Made by a program: the position numbers and the translations under genes. A DNA stretch of 6,039 bases from Chloroflexota bacterium (GTDB lineage Bacteria; Chloroflexota; FW602-bin22; JAMCYS01), in contig JAJZQK010000241.1 in NCBI GenBank assembly GCA_021847625.1, positions 1 to 6,039 of the forward strand, written 5' to 3'. Shown piece by piece: positions 5,923-6,039 of this stretch (positions are counted from its first letter, which is position 1; the number at the start of each line of letters is the position of its first letter). The notes under the pieces are model-generated. The model had not been told where the DNA came from. It made no database searches and saw nothing but the letters and a program-made list of their open reading frames with translations.

Positions 5923-6039
5923 CTAGAGGTCCCTGATCATGCCCCACTGCTTCAACGTCCTCGACTCCAATGGCACGAAGACGCCGTTCTCGAGGATAAA
6001 GCCCAAGATGGCAAGCCAGATGATTCCCGCGTACATAGA
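5923..6039 (-). CDS. ABC transporter permease, SsuC/TauC type (C-terminal fragment)
   Basis: Thirty-eight C-terminal residues are visible before a TAG at 5925-5923; the rest lies off the right edge. They read as the last membrane helix, YAGIIWLAILGFILENGVFV, followed by PLESRTLKQWG. This matches the end of binding-protein-dependent permeases of the SsuC/TauC/NrtB class, where a final helix precedes an E-x2-x-L-x-x-W tail. It is the membrane partner of the ATPase that starts 22 bp downstream. A periplasmic or lipoprotein substrate-binding subunit would be expected further upstream, outside the window. Confidence 0.8.
   Translation of the reverse strand, partial: SMYAGIIWLAILGFILENGVFVPLESRTLKQWGMIRDL

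Overview
The window is GC-rich bacterial DNA with compact gene packing, short intergenic gaps and strong Shine-Dalgarno sites. The gene content (anion-type ABC importer, AprA-like flavoprotein, Fe-S/flavin NAD(P)H oxidoreductase, rubredoxin/nitrite-reductase-type oxidoreductase) suggests an anaerobic or facultative bacterium with low-potential redox chemistry. A GC-rich Firmicutes- or Chloroflexota-like lineage, or a deep uncultured one, would fit, but the phylum cannot be fixed from this sequence alone.

Layout: bases 3-1100 (+) hold the 3' part of a FAD/NAD(P)H pyridine nucleotide-disulfide-type oxidoreductase whose N-terminus lies off the left edge. It converges, with a 23-bp gap, on a hicBA toxin-antitoxin pair on the minus strand (hicB 1584-1348, hicA 1351-1124), in which hicB comes first and the genes overlap by GTGA. 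A 117-bp spacer (1585-1701) upstream of hicB holds a candidate extended -10 promoter, a perfect 12-bp inverted repeat, an imperfect palindrome and a 9-bp direct repeat.

The rest of the window is a minus-strand operon read from right to left: the C-terminus of an SsuC/TauC-type ABC permease (off the right edge), an SsuB/TauB/NrtD-type ABC ATPase (5900-5067), an AprA/fumarate-reductase-type FAD flavoprotein (5009-3336), and a GltD-like Fe-S flavin NAD(P)H oxidoreductase (3333-1702). The last two are 2 bp apart.

Inferred working model: the ABC importer brings in a small organic or inorganic anion (sulfonate, taurine or nitrate class; substrate unknown). The GltD-like protein takes electrons from NAD(P)H and passes them through Fe-S clusters to the AprA-like flavoprotein, which carries out a redox step on the imported compound or a product of it. 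The most unusual point is that no separate AprB-type ferredoxin follows the flavoprotein inside the window. Ferredoxin-like cysteine motifs instead sit at both ends of the GltD-like protein, as if the electron-transfer partner had been built into it.
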